NCBI GenBank assembly: GCA_945910005.1
Contig: OX246739.1
Location: forward strand, 39,199,125-39,263,124
Source: Isoperla grammatica
Taxonomy: Eukaryota; Arthropoda; Insecta; Plecoptera; Perlodidae
DNA: 64,000 nucleotides
Reading direction: 5' to 3'
Shown: positions 51,101 to 63,102 of the stretch, piece by piece
Layout: every line of letters begins with the position of its first letter
Numbering within the stretch: position 1 is the first letter of the stretch
Program-made: the position numbers and the translations under genes
Notes under the pieces: model-generated
What the model saw: only the letters and a program-made list of their open reading frames with translations
Database searches by the model: none
Told to the model about the DNA's origin: nothing

Positions 51101-54100
51101 TGTCGCGCTAGAGGGGTCCGTCTGAGTTATACGTCACCTGGCTTGTCAGAGACTAGTTACGTCGGAGCGCCTATATACACTGTCGCGCTAGAGGGGTCCG
51201 TCTGAGTTATGACGTCACCTGGCTTGTCAGAGACTAGTTACGTCGGAGCGCCTATATACACTGTCGCGCTAGAGGGGTCCGTCTGAGTTATGACGTAACC
51301 TGGCTTGTCAGAGACTAGTTACGTCGGAGCGCCTATATACACTGTCGCGCTAGAGGGGTCCGTCTGAGTTATGACGTAACCTGGCTTGTCAGAGACTAGT
51401 TACGTCGGAGCGCCTATATACACTGTCACGCTAGAGGGGTCCGTCTGAGTTATGACGTCACCTGGCTTGTCAGAGACTAGTTACGTCGGAGCGCCTATAT
51501 ACACTGTCACGCTAGAGGGGTCCGTCTTAGTTATACGTCACCTGGCTTGTCAGAGACTAGTTACGTCGGAGCGCCTATATACACTGTCGCGCTAGAGGGG
51601 TCCGTCTGAGTTATACGTCACCTGGCTTGTCAGAGACTAGTTACGTCGGAGCGCCTATATACACTGTCGCGCTAGAGGGGTCCGTCTGAGTTATGACGTC
51701 ACCTGGCTTGTCAGAGACTAGTTACGTCGGAGCGCCTATATACACTGTCGCGCTAGAGGGGTCCGTCTGAGTTATGACGTCACCTGGCTTGTCAGAGACT
51801 AGTTACGTCGGAGCGCCTATATACACTGTCACGCTAGAGGGGTCCGTCTGAGTTATACGTCACCTGGCTTGTCAGAGACTAGTTACGTCGGAGCGCCTAT
51901 ATACACTGTCACGCTAGAGGGGTCCGTCTGAGTTATACGTCACCTGGCTTGTCAGAGACTAGTTACGTCGGAGCGCCTATATACACTGTCGCGCTAGAGG
52001 GGTCCGTCTGAGTTATGACGTCACCTGGCTTGTCAGAGACTAGTTACGTCGGAGCGCCTATATACACTGTCGCGCTAGAGGGGTCCGTCTGAGTTATGAC
52101 GTCACCTGGCTTGTCAGAGACTAGTTACGTCGGAGCGCCTATATACACTGTCACGCTAGAGGGGTCCGTCTGAGTTATGACGTCACCTGGCTTGTCAGAG
52201 ACTAGTTACGTCGGAGCGCCTATACACACTGTCACGCTAGAGGGGTCCGTCTGAGTTATACGTCACCTGGCTTGTCAGAGACTAGTTACGTCGGAGCGCC
52301 TATATACACTGTCGCGCTAGAGGGGTCCGTCTGAGTTATGACGTCACCTGGCTTGTCAGAGACTAGTTACGTCGGAGCGCCTATATACACTGTCGCGCTG
52401 GAGGGGTCCGTCTGAGTTACGACGTCACCTGGCTTGTCAGAGACTAGTTACGTCGGAGCGCCTATATACACTGTCGCGCTGGAGGGGTCCGTCTGAGTTA
52501 CGACGTCACCTGGCTTGTCAGAGACTAGTTACGTCGGAGCGCCTATATACACTGTCACGCTAGAGGGGTCCGTCTGAGTTATACGTCACATGGCTTGTCA
52601 GAGACTAGTTACGTCGGAGCGCCTATATACACTGTCGCGCTAGAGGGGTCCGTCTGAGTTATGACGTCACCTGGCTTGTCAGAGACTAGTTACGTCGGAG
52701 CGCCTATATACACTGTCGCGCTAGAGGGGTCCGTCTGAGTTATACGTCACCTGGCTTGTCAGAGACTAGTTACGTCGGAGCGCCTATACACTGTCGCGCT
52801 AGAGGGGCCCGTCTGAGTTATGACGTCACCTGGCTTGTCAGAGACTAGTTACGTCGGAGCGCCTATATACACTGTCACGCTAGAGGGGTCCGTGTGAGTT
52901 ACGACGTCACCTGGCTTGTCAGAGACTAGTTACGTCGGAGCGCCTATACACACTGTCGCGCTAGAGGGGCCCGTCTGAGTTATGACGTCACCTGGCTTGT
53001 CAGAGACTAGTTACGTCGGAGCGCCTATTTACACTGTCACGCTAGAGGGGTCCGTGTGAGTTACGACGTCACCTGGCTTGTCAGAGACTAGTTACGTCGG
53101 AGCGCCTATACACACTGTCACGCTAGAGGGGTCCGTCTGAGTTATGACGTCACCTGGCTTGTCAGAGACTAGTTACGTCGGAGCGCCTATATACACTGTC
53201 GCGCTAGAGGGGTCCGTCTGAGTTATGACGTCACCTGGCTTGTCAGAGACTAGTTACGTCGGAGCGCCTATATACACTGTCACGCTAGAGGGGTCCGTCT
53301 GAGATATGACGTCACCTGGCTTGTCAGAGACTAGTTACGTCGGAGCGCCTATACACACTGTCACGCTAGAGGGGTCCGTCTGAGTTATGACGTCACCTGG
53401 CTTGTCAGAGACTAGTTACGTCGGGGCGCCTATATACACTGTCGCGCTAGAGGGGTCCGTCTGAGTTAGGACGACACCTGGCTTGTCAGAGACTAGTTAC
53501 GTCGGGGCGCCTATATACACTGTCGCGCTAGAGGGGTCCGTCTGAGTTACGACGTCACCTGGCTTGTCAGAGACTAGTTACGTCGGAGCGCCTATATACA
53601 CTGTCGCGCTAGAGGGGTCCGTCTGAGTTACGACGTCACCTGGCTTGTCAGAGACTAGTTACGTCGGAGCGCCTATATACACTGTCGCGCTAGAGGGGTC
53701 CGTCTGAGTTATGACGTCACCTGGCTTGTCAGAGACTAGTTACGTCGGAGCGCCTATATACACTGTCGCGCTAGAGGGGTCCGTCTGAGTTATGACGTCA
53801 CCTGGCTTGTCAGAGACTAGTTACGTCGGAGCGCCTATATACACTGTCACGCTAGAGGGGTCCGTCTGAGTTATGACGTCACCTGGCTTGTCAGAGACTA
53901 GTTACGTCGGAGCGCCTATATACACTGTCACGCTAGAGGGGTCCGTCTGAGTTATGACGTCACCTGGCTTGTCAGAGACTAGTTACGTCGGAGCGCCTAT
54001 ATACACTGTCGCGCTAGAGGGGTCCGTCTGAGTTATGACGTCACCTGGCTTGTCAGAGACTAGTTACGTCGGAGCGCCTATATACACTGTCGCGCTAGAG

Positions 54101-56317
54101 GGGTCCGTCTGAGTTATGACGTCACCTGGCTTGTCAGAGACTAGTTACGTCGGAGCGCCTATAAACACTGTCACGCTGGAGGGGTCCGTCTGAGTTATGA
54201 CGTCACCTGGCTTGTCAGAGACTAGTTACGTCGGAGCGCCTATATACACTGTCGCGCTAGAGGGGTCCGTCTGAGTTATGACGTCACCTGGCTTGTCAGA
54301 GACTAGTTACGTCGGAGCGCCTATATACACTGTCACGCTAGAGGGGTCCGTCTGAGTTATGACGTCACCTGGCTTGTCAGAGACTAGTTACGTCGGAGCG
54401 CCTATATACACTGTCACGCTAGAGGGGTCCGTCTGAGTTATACGTCACCTGGCTTGTCAGAGACTAGTTACGTCGGAGCGCCTATATACACTGTCGCGCT
54501 AGAGGGGTCCGTCTGAGTTATACGTCACCTGGCTTGTCAGAGACTAGTTACGTCGGAGCGCCTATATACACTGTCACGCTAGAGGGGTCCGTCTGAGTTA
54601 TGACGTCACCTGGCTTGTCAGAGACTAGTTACGTCGGAGCGCCTATATACACTGTCGCGCTAGAGGGGTCCGTCTGAGTTATGACGTCACCTGGCTTGTC
54701 AGAGACTAGTTACGTCGGAGCGCCTATATACACTGTCGCGCTAGAGGGGTCCGTCTGAGTTATGACGTCACCTGGCTTGTCAGAGACTAGTTACGTCGGA
54801 GCGCCTATATACACTGTCGCGCTAGAGGGGTCCGTCTGAGTTATGACGTCACCTGGCTTGTCAGAGACTAGTTACGTCGGAGCGCCTATATACACTGTCA
54901 CGCTAGAGGGGTCCGTCTGAGTTATGACGTCACCTGGCTTGTCAGAGACTAGTTACGTCGGAGCGCCTATATACACTGTCACGCTAGAGGGGTCCGTCTG
55001 AGTTATGACGTCACCTGGCTTGTCAGAGACTAGTTACGTCGGAGCGCCTATATACACTGTCACGCTAGAGGGGTCCGTCTAAGTTATACGTCACCTGGCT
55101 TGTCAGAGACTAGTTACGTCGGAGCGCCTATATACACTGTCGCGCTAGAGGGGTCCGTCTGAGTTACGACGTCACCTGGCTTGTCAGAGACTAGTTACGT
55201 CGGAGCGCCTATATACACTGTCGCGCTAGAGGGGTCCGTCTGAGTTATGACGTCACCTGGCTTGTCAGAGACTAGTTACGTCGGAGCGCCTATATACACT
55301 GTCGCGCTAGAGGGGTCCGTCTGAGTTATGACGTCACCTGGCTTGTCAGAGACTAGTTACGTCGGAGCGCCTATATACACTGTCGCGCTAGAGGGGTCCG
55401 TCTGAGTTATGATGTCACCTGGCTTGTCAGAGACTAGTTACGTCGGAGCGCCTATATACACTGTCGCGCTAGAGGGGTCCGTCTGAGTTATGACGTCACC
55501 TGGCTTGTCAGAGACTAGTTACGTCGGAGCGCCTATATACACTGTCACGCTAGAGGGGTCCGTCTGAGTTATGACGTCACCTGGCTTGTCAGAGACTAGT
55601 TACGTCGGAGCGCCTATATACACTGTCGCGCTAGAGGGGTCCGTCTGAGTTATGACGTCACCTGGCTTGTCAGAGACTAGTTACGTCGGAGCGCCTATAT
55701 ACACTGTCGCGCTAGAGGGGTCCGTCTGAGTTATGACGTAACCTGGCTTGTCAGAGACTAGTTACGTCGGAGCGCCTATATACACTGTCGCGCTAGAGGG
55801 TTCCGTCTGAGTTATGACGTAACCTGGCTTGTCAGAGACTAGTTACGTCGGAGCGCCTATATACACTGTCGCGCTAGAGGGGTCCGTCTGAGTTATGACG
55901 TAACCTGGCTTGTCAGAGACTAGTTACGTCGGAGCGCCTATATACACTGTCGCGCTAGAGGGGTCCGTCTGAGTTATGACGTAACCTGGCTTGTCAGAGA
56001 CTAGTTACGTCGGAGCGCCTATATACACTGTCGCGCTAGAGGGTTCCGTCTGAGTTATACGTCACCTGGCTTGTCAGAGACTAGTTACGTCGGAGCGCCT
56101 ATATACACTGTCACGCTAGAGGGTCCGTCTGAGTTATGACGTCACCTGGCTTGTCAGAGACTAGTTACGTCGGAGCGCCTATATACACTGTCACGCTAGA
56201 GGGGTCCGTCTGAGTTACGACGTCACCTGGCTTGTCAGAGACTAGTTACGTCGGAGCGCCTATATACACTGTCGCGCTAGAGGGGTCCGTCTGAGTTATG
56301 ACGTCACCTGGCTTGTC

Positions 56318-57017
56318 CCCGCGGCCCCATGCCGGTAATTACTATCACGCCGCCTCATCACATACATGTTAATGTCGCGGACAAACGGACAATTATAACA
56401 ACGGACACAATGTCACGCGTGGGTTATCCCACTATTTATTGGATTGTATAAATAATTTATATTTCCTTTCGACTATGGAACAACAACAACGGCGGAAGAT
56501 TTTTGCGTTTGTTTAATTTAATCGTGAATTAATATCTGTATGGACATATTTGAGGTGTGGTCGAGTCTACGTTGCACCCAGGGGGGCGGCGGTGGTTGTG
56601 GGGGGGGGGGGGGTCAAGGTGAATATTGTTATATTCTCTTCAATAACAGTTTGATATGTTTCAACGACGATATACCTTGTGGTATAAGTGTTAACGACTG
56701 TAACGAGTCATAACGAGTCAATAAACTCTAATTGGTGGAGGCTGTTTGCTTCGCACTCCACGTTTAAACGAATTTATGCGGAGATCTCGCAAGAAATGCA
56801 TTCAGCAATAATATTACACGAAAAAAAATATCTTTTTTTAAACAACGTTTATATTTAAAGGCATTTAAAAGTAAAAACTAGTCTTAAATAATCTTGCAAT
56901 CGAATATGTGCTCACTGGACGTGTCCGAATTTAGAAGACGGCATACTTGTGTACTTGTACTTGTTAACTTCACTCGCAAACTAGCGTGCTCGCATTGCAA
57001 ACTAGAATTTCGGATAG
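56318..57017. other. Right shoulder of the satellite, no gene seen
   Basis: Unique sequence begins abruptly with CCCGCGGCCCC. It contains a G-rich stretch (56581-56613, including a 14-base G run), a doubled TAACGAGTCA near 56700, and no supported gene. Confidence 0.55.
56581..56613 (+). repeat. G-rich tract ending in a 14-base G run
   Basis: GGGGGGCGGCGGTGGTTGT is followed by uninterrupted G. It can form a G-quadruplex and is prone to sequencing error. Confidence 0.93.
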
Positions 57018-57020
57018 ATT

Positions 57021-57044
57021 TATATTATATTATATTATATTATA
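57021..57044. repeat. (TATAT)n short tandem repeat
   Basis: Four to five copies of the pentamer TATAT. It is a simple AT microsatellite. Confidence 0.9.
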
Positions 57045-57354
57045 ACAATCAATTCCTACCGTGATAGGTAACAGCAGCACTCCATCCGATCACCAACTCC
57101 ACCGATCAACTGTGAGGGTATTTGGTCGAACCACGCGAAGGGAACGCATGCACCTATGCGTACATGGTGAATGACTCACTGCACTGGGTTGTACCATACT
57201 TACAAGTGGAGCGTGTTGACATTCTTGCTGCATAGAAACATAACCGATGCTTTCGTCACGAATATTTGATTCCCGAACAACCAGCGGTAATTCCGATGCC
57301 TGCATCTGGTTGACCCACCCCTACTAACTGTGACTAATTTGCCATATGAAGCAA

Positions 57355-57850
57355 ATTGTTTAATTCATTAATTATGATGGATTAATTGACTAAGTGAATC
57401 TGATAATTGATTCATACATTGTCTTTTAGAAAATACGACTGTGTGATGAAAAATTTCAGCTCTATCGGACGTTGATAAGTGGGTGAAATATCGATTCCCA
57501 TATAAAACTTTGATTAATTAATTATGATAGCTTTATTGATTGTTTAGTAAATATGACAATTAATTCACTTATTGTCAATTCGTCTGTGTGAAAACTTTCA
57601 GTTTGATCGGACGTAGAAAAATGGGTGAAATATCGATGCCCATATAAAACGTTGATTAATTAATTATGATGGATTGATTTACTATTTAGTAAATATGACA
57701 ATTGATTCATGTATTGCTATTAAAACTACTTATGTGTGAAAAATTGCAGCTCGATCGGACATTTAAAAGCAGGTGATATATCGATTCGATTATATCATTC
57801 CGTCCAGACAAACAGACAAACACATGAAGCTAATATAAGCCTTGCAAAAT
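57355..57850 (+). mobile_element. Three-copy 145-bp tandem element, pearl/Helitron-like layout
   Basis: Three imperfect copies of a 142-148-bp unit are joined in tandem. Each copy begins near TTAATTATGAT (57368, 57518 and 57660) and ends near ATCGGACGT followed by GGTGAAATATCGAT and CCATATAAAAC. The third copy is followed by CCGTCCAGACAAACAGACAA, a degenerate CAGA/CAAA tetranucleotide stretch, then a short unique tail (CTAATATAAGCC). A tandem core of this size followed by tetranucleotide microsatellite is the layout reported for bivalve pearl elements and related Helitron-like non-autonomous transposons. Termini could not be fixed, so the assignment is tentative. Confidence 0.5.
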
Positions 57851-59854
57851 AAATAAACATTCTGAAGGATCAGCTACAAGTCGCATGCGTTATTGCGTCG
57901 TGTCGTTGAGGTGACGCTCGTCGTTTCGCTACCCTTGTTTCCGGATTCATTATGTATGAATAGAATAGAATTATAATAATGCAGCTTTTTGTAGTTATTA
58001 CCATTAATGTTTTGTTGGTACAACCACAATGTTAGTGTTATTTCTTAAATTACACCTATGACGGTGTAAAACGCTCTTATATGGTTGCTATTGCATATAA
58101 CAGTATAGTAAACATTCAAATTTCCCATCGTGTGTATATCAGGGAGGCTGCAGAGGAATAACCGCAGCTAACACGTGCGTTTGATCGCGGGGTACAACGG
58201 GCACGTGAATTTGGTTTGTAAAACACAACCAATACGGCCGGTGGGTCCATCTCCAAGTATAAGAAGGTAGCAGGGGGTAAGATTGATGTTCTCTCGTGCT
58301 AGGATTGATGGCTGTCCTATGCAGATTCTACGGGGGCGCGGAGGTGGCGCGCTCGGCCCGTGGCGGCGAGCAGGTCAACCCCTCGTATTGCGGGCGGACA
58401 GATGAAACGCACCTGCCTCGGTGTTATGAGCCGCAGACCTGAACACAGATTTGTTGGCCTGCGCATATTATTAATAACACGATTTACACGGGATGGCGAT
58501 AAGGTTAAACACTCGTCAATGATAGCATTTACTTTGTTTATATTAGGAAAACTTACAGGACGGTCATTTTCATCATTTGGTGTGGTTGGCGCGCGTATAG
58601 TCTGTGAGCATGTTATGTATCTAAAATTTTACATAGTAGAACCTATAAGGATGTACAAAACACAAATAAAGCCTTCTTAGCATGTAAATTTAAAAAAATA
58701 GCACACACGGACTAGAAAAATAATCACAGTTATCACGTTTTATTAAATGCCAAAAACAGCATTTTTATATTTTAAAAAAAGGATCTTACAACTCTTTAAT
58801 AACATTGTACACATAGGCCTATCGGCATCTTGATTTCATTTCAACTATATTATAGTCATGCAAAATTTGAGACGTGGCAAATCTTTGTGAGAGCAGAAAA
58901 CAGTCAAAAACACTTACCCCTGAGTCCTGACGGTAAAAACCTTAACACAGTTGAATATGAAAGTGAGTTGTTACACTTATTAGTTATTAGTGCACTTTTA
59001 CAACTGTTATTGATTTTACCACTATTGTGTAAATTTTTACTTGAGAACATAACAAAATTGTTGATTAAAAATGAGCCACATATAGAATAAGGTCCGTCCG
59101 TCGTGTACGTATATAAAGTTGCCTATACATATGTACACAGTTGTTTAGTCATGTCAGACAACGATGGCAGCTGATCATCAATGGCTTGTGGGCTGAGGGT
59201 CGGATATTGTGTGACAGTCCGTCTTTATTGTACGCATTACGCATTGTTTGAGCTGGGTTTACACTCGTACGAGCATTACAGTACACACTTTGATAACATA
59301 GTGATTCAAATAATTGTACACCCTGTCTGCGGTCAAGGGGAAGGACAATGGAAAGTGTAATCTTTTCTCCATATCAACCCCCCGCCCCCCCCCCACACCT
59401 TCCTAAAAAAAAATCAAGCTTTCCTTCTAAATATCTACGTCTAACGGTCTTGATAACACCACTTACATTGTTATGCTCTTATAAATAAATGATTCAAATG
59501 ATGCGCGTACGGTTACTGACGTCAGACATGACATTATATTGATGTTCCAGTCACTAATTTGTAAGTAAAGATGAATTTCAGAAGTTGGCCCGAGCTATCG
59601 TGAAACTTCACCCCTGAGGTCGATGCGGCCGCAATAAAGCTGTTGTTAGGGGAGGCATCACCCCGATTTTTATTTTTAATTATAATCTACAAGCATTAGC
59701 CTGTACGTTAGCTTATGTGTTTTTTCAGATTCTCTATAAGGCCATTAGCCCACCCTAATAACCCAGCAACCCTCGGCGTCTCTCACATCAAGATTATATA
59801 TACGTTGCATCTTAAATTTTAATTAAGTGGCGCTCGGAACGTTAGGAAGCCGCA
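57851..59854. other. Unique sequence with two unexplained short frames
   Basis: About 2 kb with no confident gene. A plus-strand frame at 58360-58680 (106 codons, GTG start) runs into AATAAA near 58668. Another at 58830-59090 has a Leu/Ile-rich stretch of about 25 residues resembling one membrane segment. Neither has a recognised homologue or clear splice sites. A C-rich tract lies at about 59378-59396. Confidence 0.4.
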
Positions 59855-60119
59855 AGGTGTCAGCATAATGCAGCAAAAGGTGTCAGCATAATGCAGTACA
59901 AGTTGTCAGCATAATGCTACACAGGGTGTCGGCGTAATACAACACAATGTGTTAGCATAATGCAAGACAAGGTGCATGTCAGCAAAATGCAGCACACGCT
60001 GTCAGCATAATGCAGTGCAAGTTGTCAGCATAATGCAGTGCAAGTTGTCAGCATAATGCAACACAGGGTAACACAGCACAATGTGTCAGCATAATGCAGC
60101 ACAAGGTGTCAGCAAAAAG
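59855..60119 (+). repeat. 22-bp minisatellite, about 11 copies
   Basis: GTGTCAGCATAATGCAGCAC and variants repeat with a period of about 22 bp. Several units carry TTGTCAGC in place of GTGTCAGC, and two (about 59930-59990 and 60060-60085) are shortened or rearranged. The level of divergence suggests an old array. Confidence 0.93.
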
Positions 60120-61311
60120 CCAGTGATTCCACGAATGAGCAAAGGGATGATTAAAGATTTGAACAAGAGCCCTCTTTGCGGGCACCGGTCACCTCGAGGC
60201 GGGACCTTCCTCGATCGGGTTTACCAGACAAGAGTAGAACGCTTCTATATTTCAGACTAGCCTGATACTTAAAACCCGGCTGATCGATATCCACGAGGGA
60301 ATATTTTCAACTCTAAACTTTTAGCATAAAATGTTCATCATGGAAGCGGGTGGGTGGGTGGGTGTACGCTAATTATGCGCTGTACCAGCCTGATAATCCC
60401 CGAGCTAGCGAAGCCGACACCTGAGCCTCGGGTATCCTCGTATCACAACAGATCGCAGCACCGTCGCGTCTCTCGTTAGCAGTGACGCATGACCGCGTAC
60501 TCGCCCTTATCCGCAGCCAAACAGGTAAGAACCCGAACGCACTCATGATTTATTTATCGTCATAAATTAGGCTACTCTTGATTTTTAATTATTACCGAAC
60601 GTGACACCGACGTAAATTAATTTGTGCCACATGTCGGAAACATGAAGTAACCTCATTTATTGATGGGCAATCTTTTTAATTGAAAATTTGATACTTCATT
60701 AATGAAATACATGGTTTAGGATGGTGATCATGAAGTTATATCCCGTGTAAAATAAAATCGAGTGACGTGGTAGAATGCATTCTTCTTATAAAAAAACTAT
60801 ACATTTATATTATAGGGCCTACATATTATACTCGAGCTTATGTGAAGTATTCATTCTCCGGCTAAAATTACAAACAAAACAGGCAAATACTCCAGAGTTT
60901 CAGATTTTGTTTGTAAAAGTAAAAAATAATCCGTAATTACTTACAATGTATTTAACCCCGCCTGCAAGAATGGTTTAATATCCAATTTGTAATGACAGTG
61001 AATCGTGAAGTCAGCACATGTTTGTAAAATATTTAAATCAGTTAATATATCTTTATTTTTTTGTTGCTGTTAACACATACAGCAGCCCAATTCAAATAGT
61101 AGCTCAGATAGGTCTCTACATTGAATGTTACCTGCGGAAAATTGCACTTCGTTTTCCTTCGTACTATACTGCCCATATCTGCTTTACAAACAACCAACCT
61201 GCTATTTTAGAGAGAGCATACACAAAACAAATAAATACAAATATCTTTATATCGCGTTATTAACCTCGTGTGTACTCTACAATAACTGTGAACAAGGAGT
61301 GCTCGAGATGT
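60120..61311. other. Unique sequence, no gene seen
   Basis: About 1.2 kb with no supported gene. It includes a GGGT tract at 60346-60364. Short overlapping frames near 61018-61263 are AT-rich and lack motifs. Confidence 0.5.
60346..60364 (+). repeat. (GGGT)n tract
   Basis: About four and a half copies of GGGT. It meets the simple G-quadruplex pattern of four G3 runs with one-base loops. Confidence 0.9.
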
Positions 61312-63102
61312 TCTCGCCCGCGCGTCGGGTGCAGAAGGGTGTAGACGTGTGTAAAGGAGTGTCCGGGGTGTTCTATGGTGCGGGTGCGGTACAACATGCC
61401 CTCGACCGCGTCGGGTGCAGAAGGGTGTAGAAGGAGTGTCCGGGGTGTTCTGTGGCGGGTACACCATGCCCTCGACCACGTCGGGTGTAGAAGGGTGTGT
61501 GAGGAGTGCCGGGGTGTTCTATGGTGCGGTACAACATGCCCTCGCCCGCGTCGGGTGTAGCAGGGTGTAGAAGGAGTGTCCGGGGTGTTATGTGGCGGGT
61601 ACAACATGCCCTCAACCGCGTCGGGTGTAGCAGGGTGTAGAAGGAGTGTCCGGGGTGTTCTGTGACGGGTACACCATGCCCTCGACCGCGTCGGGTGTAG
61701 CAGGGTGTAGAAGGAGTGTCCGGAGTGTTCTGTGGCGGGTACAACATGCCCTCGACCGCGTCGGGTGTAGCAGGGTGTGTGAGGAGTGTCCGGGGTGTTC
61801 TGTGGCGGGTACAACATGCCCTCGACCGCGTCGGGTGCAGAAGGGTGTAGAAGGAGTGTCCGGGGTGTTCTGGGCGCGGTACAACATGCCCTCGACCGCG
61901 TCGGGTGTAGCAGGGTGTAGAAGGAGTGTCCGGGGTGTTCTGTGGCGGGTACAACATGCCCTCGACCGCGTCGGGTGTAGCAGGGTGTAGAAGGAGTGTC
62001 CGGGGTGTTCTGTGGCGGGTACAACATGCCCTCGACCATGTCGGGTGTAGCAGGGTGTAGAAGGAGTGTCCGGGGTGTTCTGTGGCGGGTACAACATGCC
62101 CTCGACCGCGTCGGGTGTAGCAGGGTGTAGAAGGAGTGCCCGGGATGTTCTGGGCGCGGTACAACATGCCCTCGACCGCGTCGGGTGTAGCAGGGTGTAG
62201 GAGTGCCCGGGATGTTCTGTGGCGGGTACAACATGCCCTCGACCGCGTCGGGTGTAGCAGGGTGTAGAAGGAGTGTCCGGGGTGTTCTGTGGTGGGTACA
62301 ACATGCCCTCGACCGCGTCGGGTGTAGCAGGGTGTAGAAGGAGTGTCCGGGGTGTTATGTGGCGGGTACAACATGCCCTCGACCGCGTCGGGTGTAGCAG
62401 GGTGTAGAAGGAGTGTCCGGGGTGTTATGTGGCGGGTACAACATGCCCTCGACCGCGTCGGGTGTAGCAGGGTGTAGAAGGAGTGTCCGGGGTGTTATGT
62501 GGCGGGTACAACATGCCCTCGACCGCGTCGGGTGTAGCAGGGTGTAGCAGGGTGTAGAAGGAGTGCCCGGGGTGTTCTGTGGCGGGTACAACATGCCCTC
62601 GACCGCGTCGGGTGTAGAAGGGTGTGTGAGGAGTGCCCTCGACCGCGTCGGGTGCAGAAGGGTGTAAAAGGAGTGCCCGGGATGTTCTGGGCGCGGTACA
62701 ACATGCCCTCGCCCGCGTCGGGTGTAGCAGGGTGTAGAAGGAGTGTCCGGGGTGTTATGTGGCGGGTACAACATGCCCTCGACCGCGTCGGGTGTAGCAG
62801 GGTGTAGAAGGAGTGTCCGGGGTGTTATGTGGCGGGTACAACATGCCCTCGACCGCGTCGGGTGTAGCAGGGTGTAGCAGGGTGTAGAAGGAGTGCCCGG
62901 GGTGTTCTGTGGCGGGTACAACATGCCCTCGACCGCGTCGGGTGTAGAAGGGTGTGTGAGGAGTGCCCTCGACCGCGTCGGGTGTAGAAGGGTGTGTGAG
63001 GAGTGCCCTCGACCGCTAAGGGTGTAGCAGGGTGTAGAAGGAGTGTCCGGGGTGTTCTATGGTGCGGTACAACATGCCCTCGACCGCGTCGGGTGTAGCA
63101 GG
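61312..63102 (+). repeat. 70-bp GC-rich minisatellite, about 25 copies
   Basis: ACAACATGCCCTCGACCGCG or close variants recur every 70 bp (for example 61601, 61671 and 61741), with GTGTAGCAGGGTGTAG and GTCCGGGGTGTTCTG between. Copies at about 62605-63015 are shortened to about 39 bp or carry an extra GCAGGGTGTA step, and a roughly 200-bp segment at 62521 recurs at 62851 (offset 330 bp). The plus strand lacks TTA, CTA and TCA in the main unit, so all three minus-strand frames stay open for long distances, producing apparent proteins of up to 333 residues with Pro/Thr/His/Arg-rich repeats. Because 70 is not a multiple of three, each frame cycles through the same three peptide segments. I regard these as artefacts. 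Confidence 0.95.

Larger units (their letters stand above)
20403..56317 (+). repeat. 36-kb satellite array, 81-bp unit, about 445 copies
   Basis: A single head-to-tail array occupies 56 percent of the window. The consensus unit is 81 bp, running from AGTTACGTCGGAGCGCC through TATATACACTGTC, GCTAGAGGGGTCCGTC and TGACGTCACCTGGC to TGTCAGAGACT. Common variants are an 80-bp form lacking one G (TTATACGTC in place of TTATGACGTC), one G fewer in the GAGGGG run, GTCACGC for GTCGCGC, and TTACGACG for TTATGACG. All frames contain stops, so it cannot encode protein. The left edge is a diverged unit with 9 extra bases (GACACGGAG at about 20411), and the right edge is abrupt after GGCTTGTC. Rare length variants exist: loss of about 10 bases near 25491, and a 6-base gain near 51096. 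No other element is inserted anywhere in the array. It is typical of heterochromatic satellite DNA; a centromeric role is possible but unproven. Confidence 0.99.

Noticed and set aside
20403..56317. CRISPR-like regular repeats
   Set aside because: The whole 81-bp unit is conserved with no unique spacers, in eukaryotic-type sequence without cas genes; it is a satellite.
20403..56317. CENP-B box in the 81-bp unit
   Set aside because: I looked for the TTCG-n4-A-n2-CGGG core on both strands of the consensus and saw none.
61260..62924. Pro/Thr/His/Arg-rich proteins of up to 333 residues
   Set aside because: All are translations of the 70-bp minisatellite in successive frames; no start context, splice signal or unique domain supports a gene.
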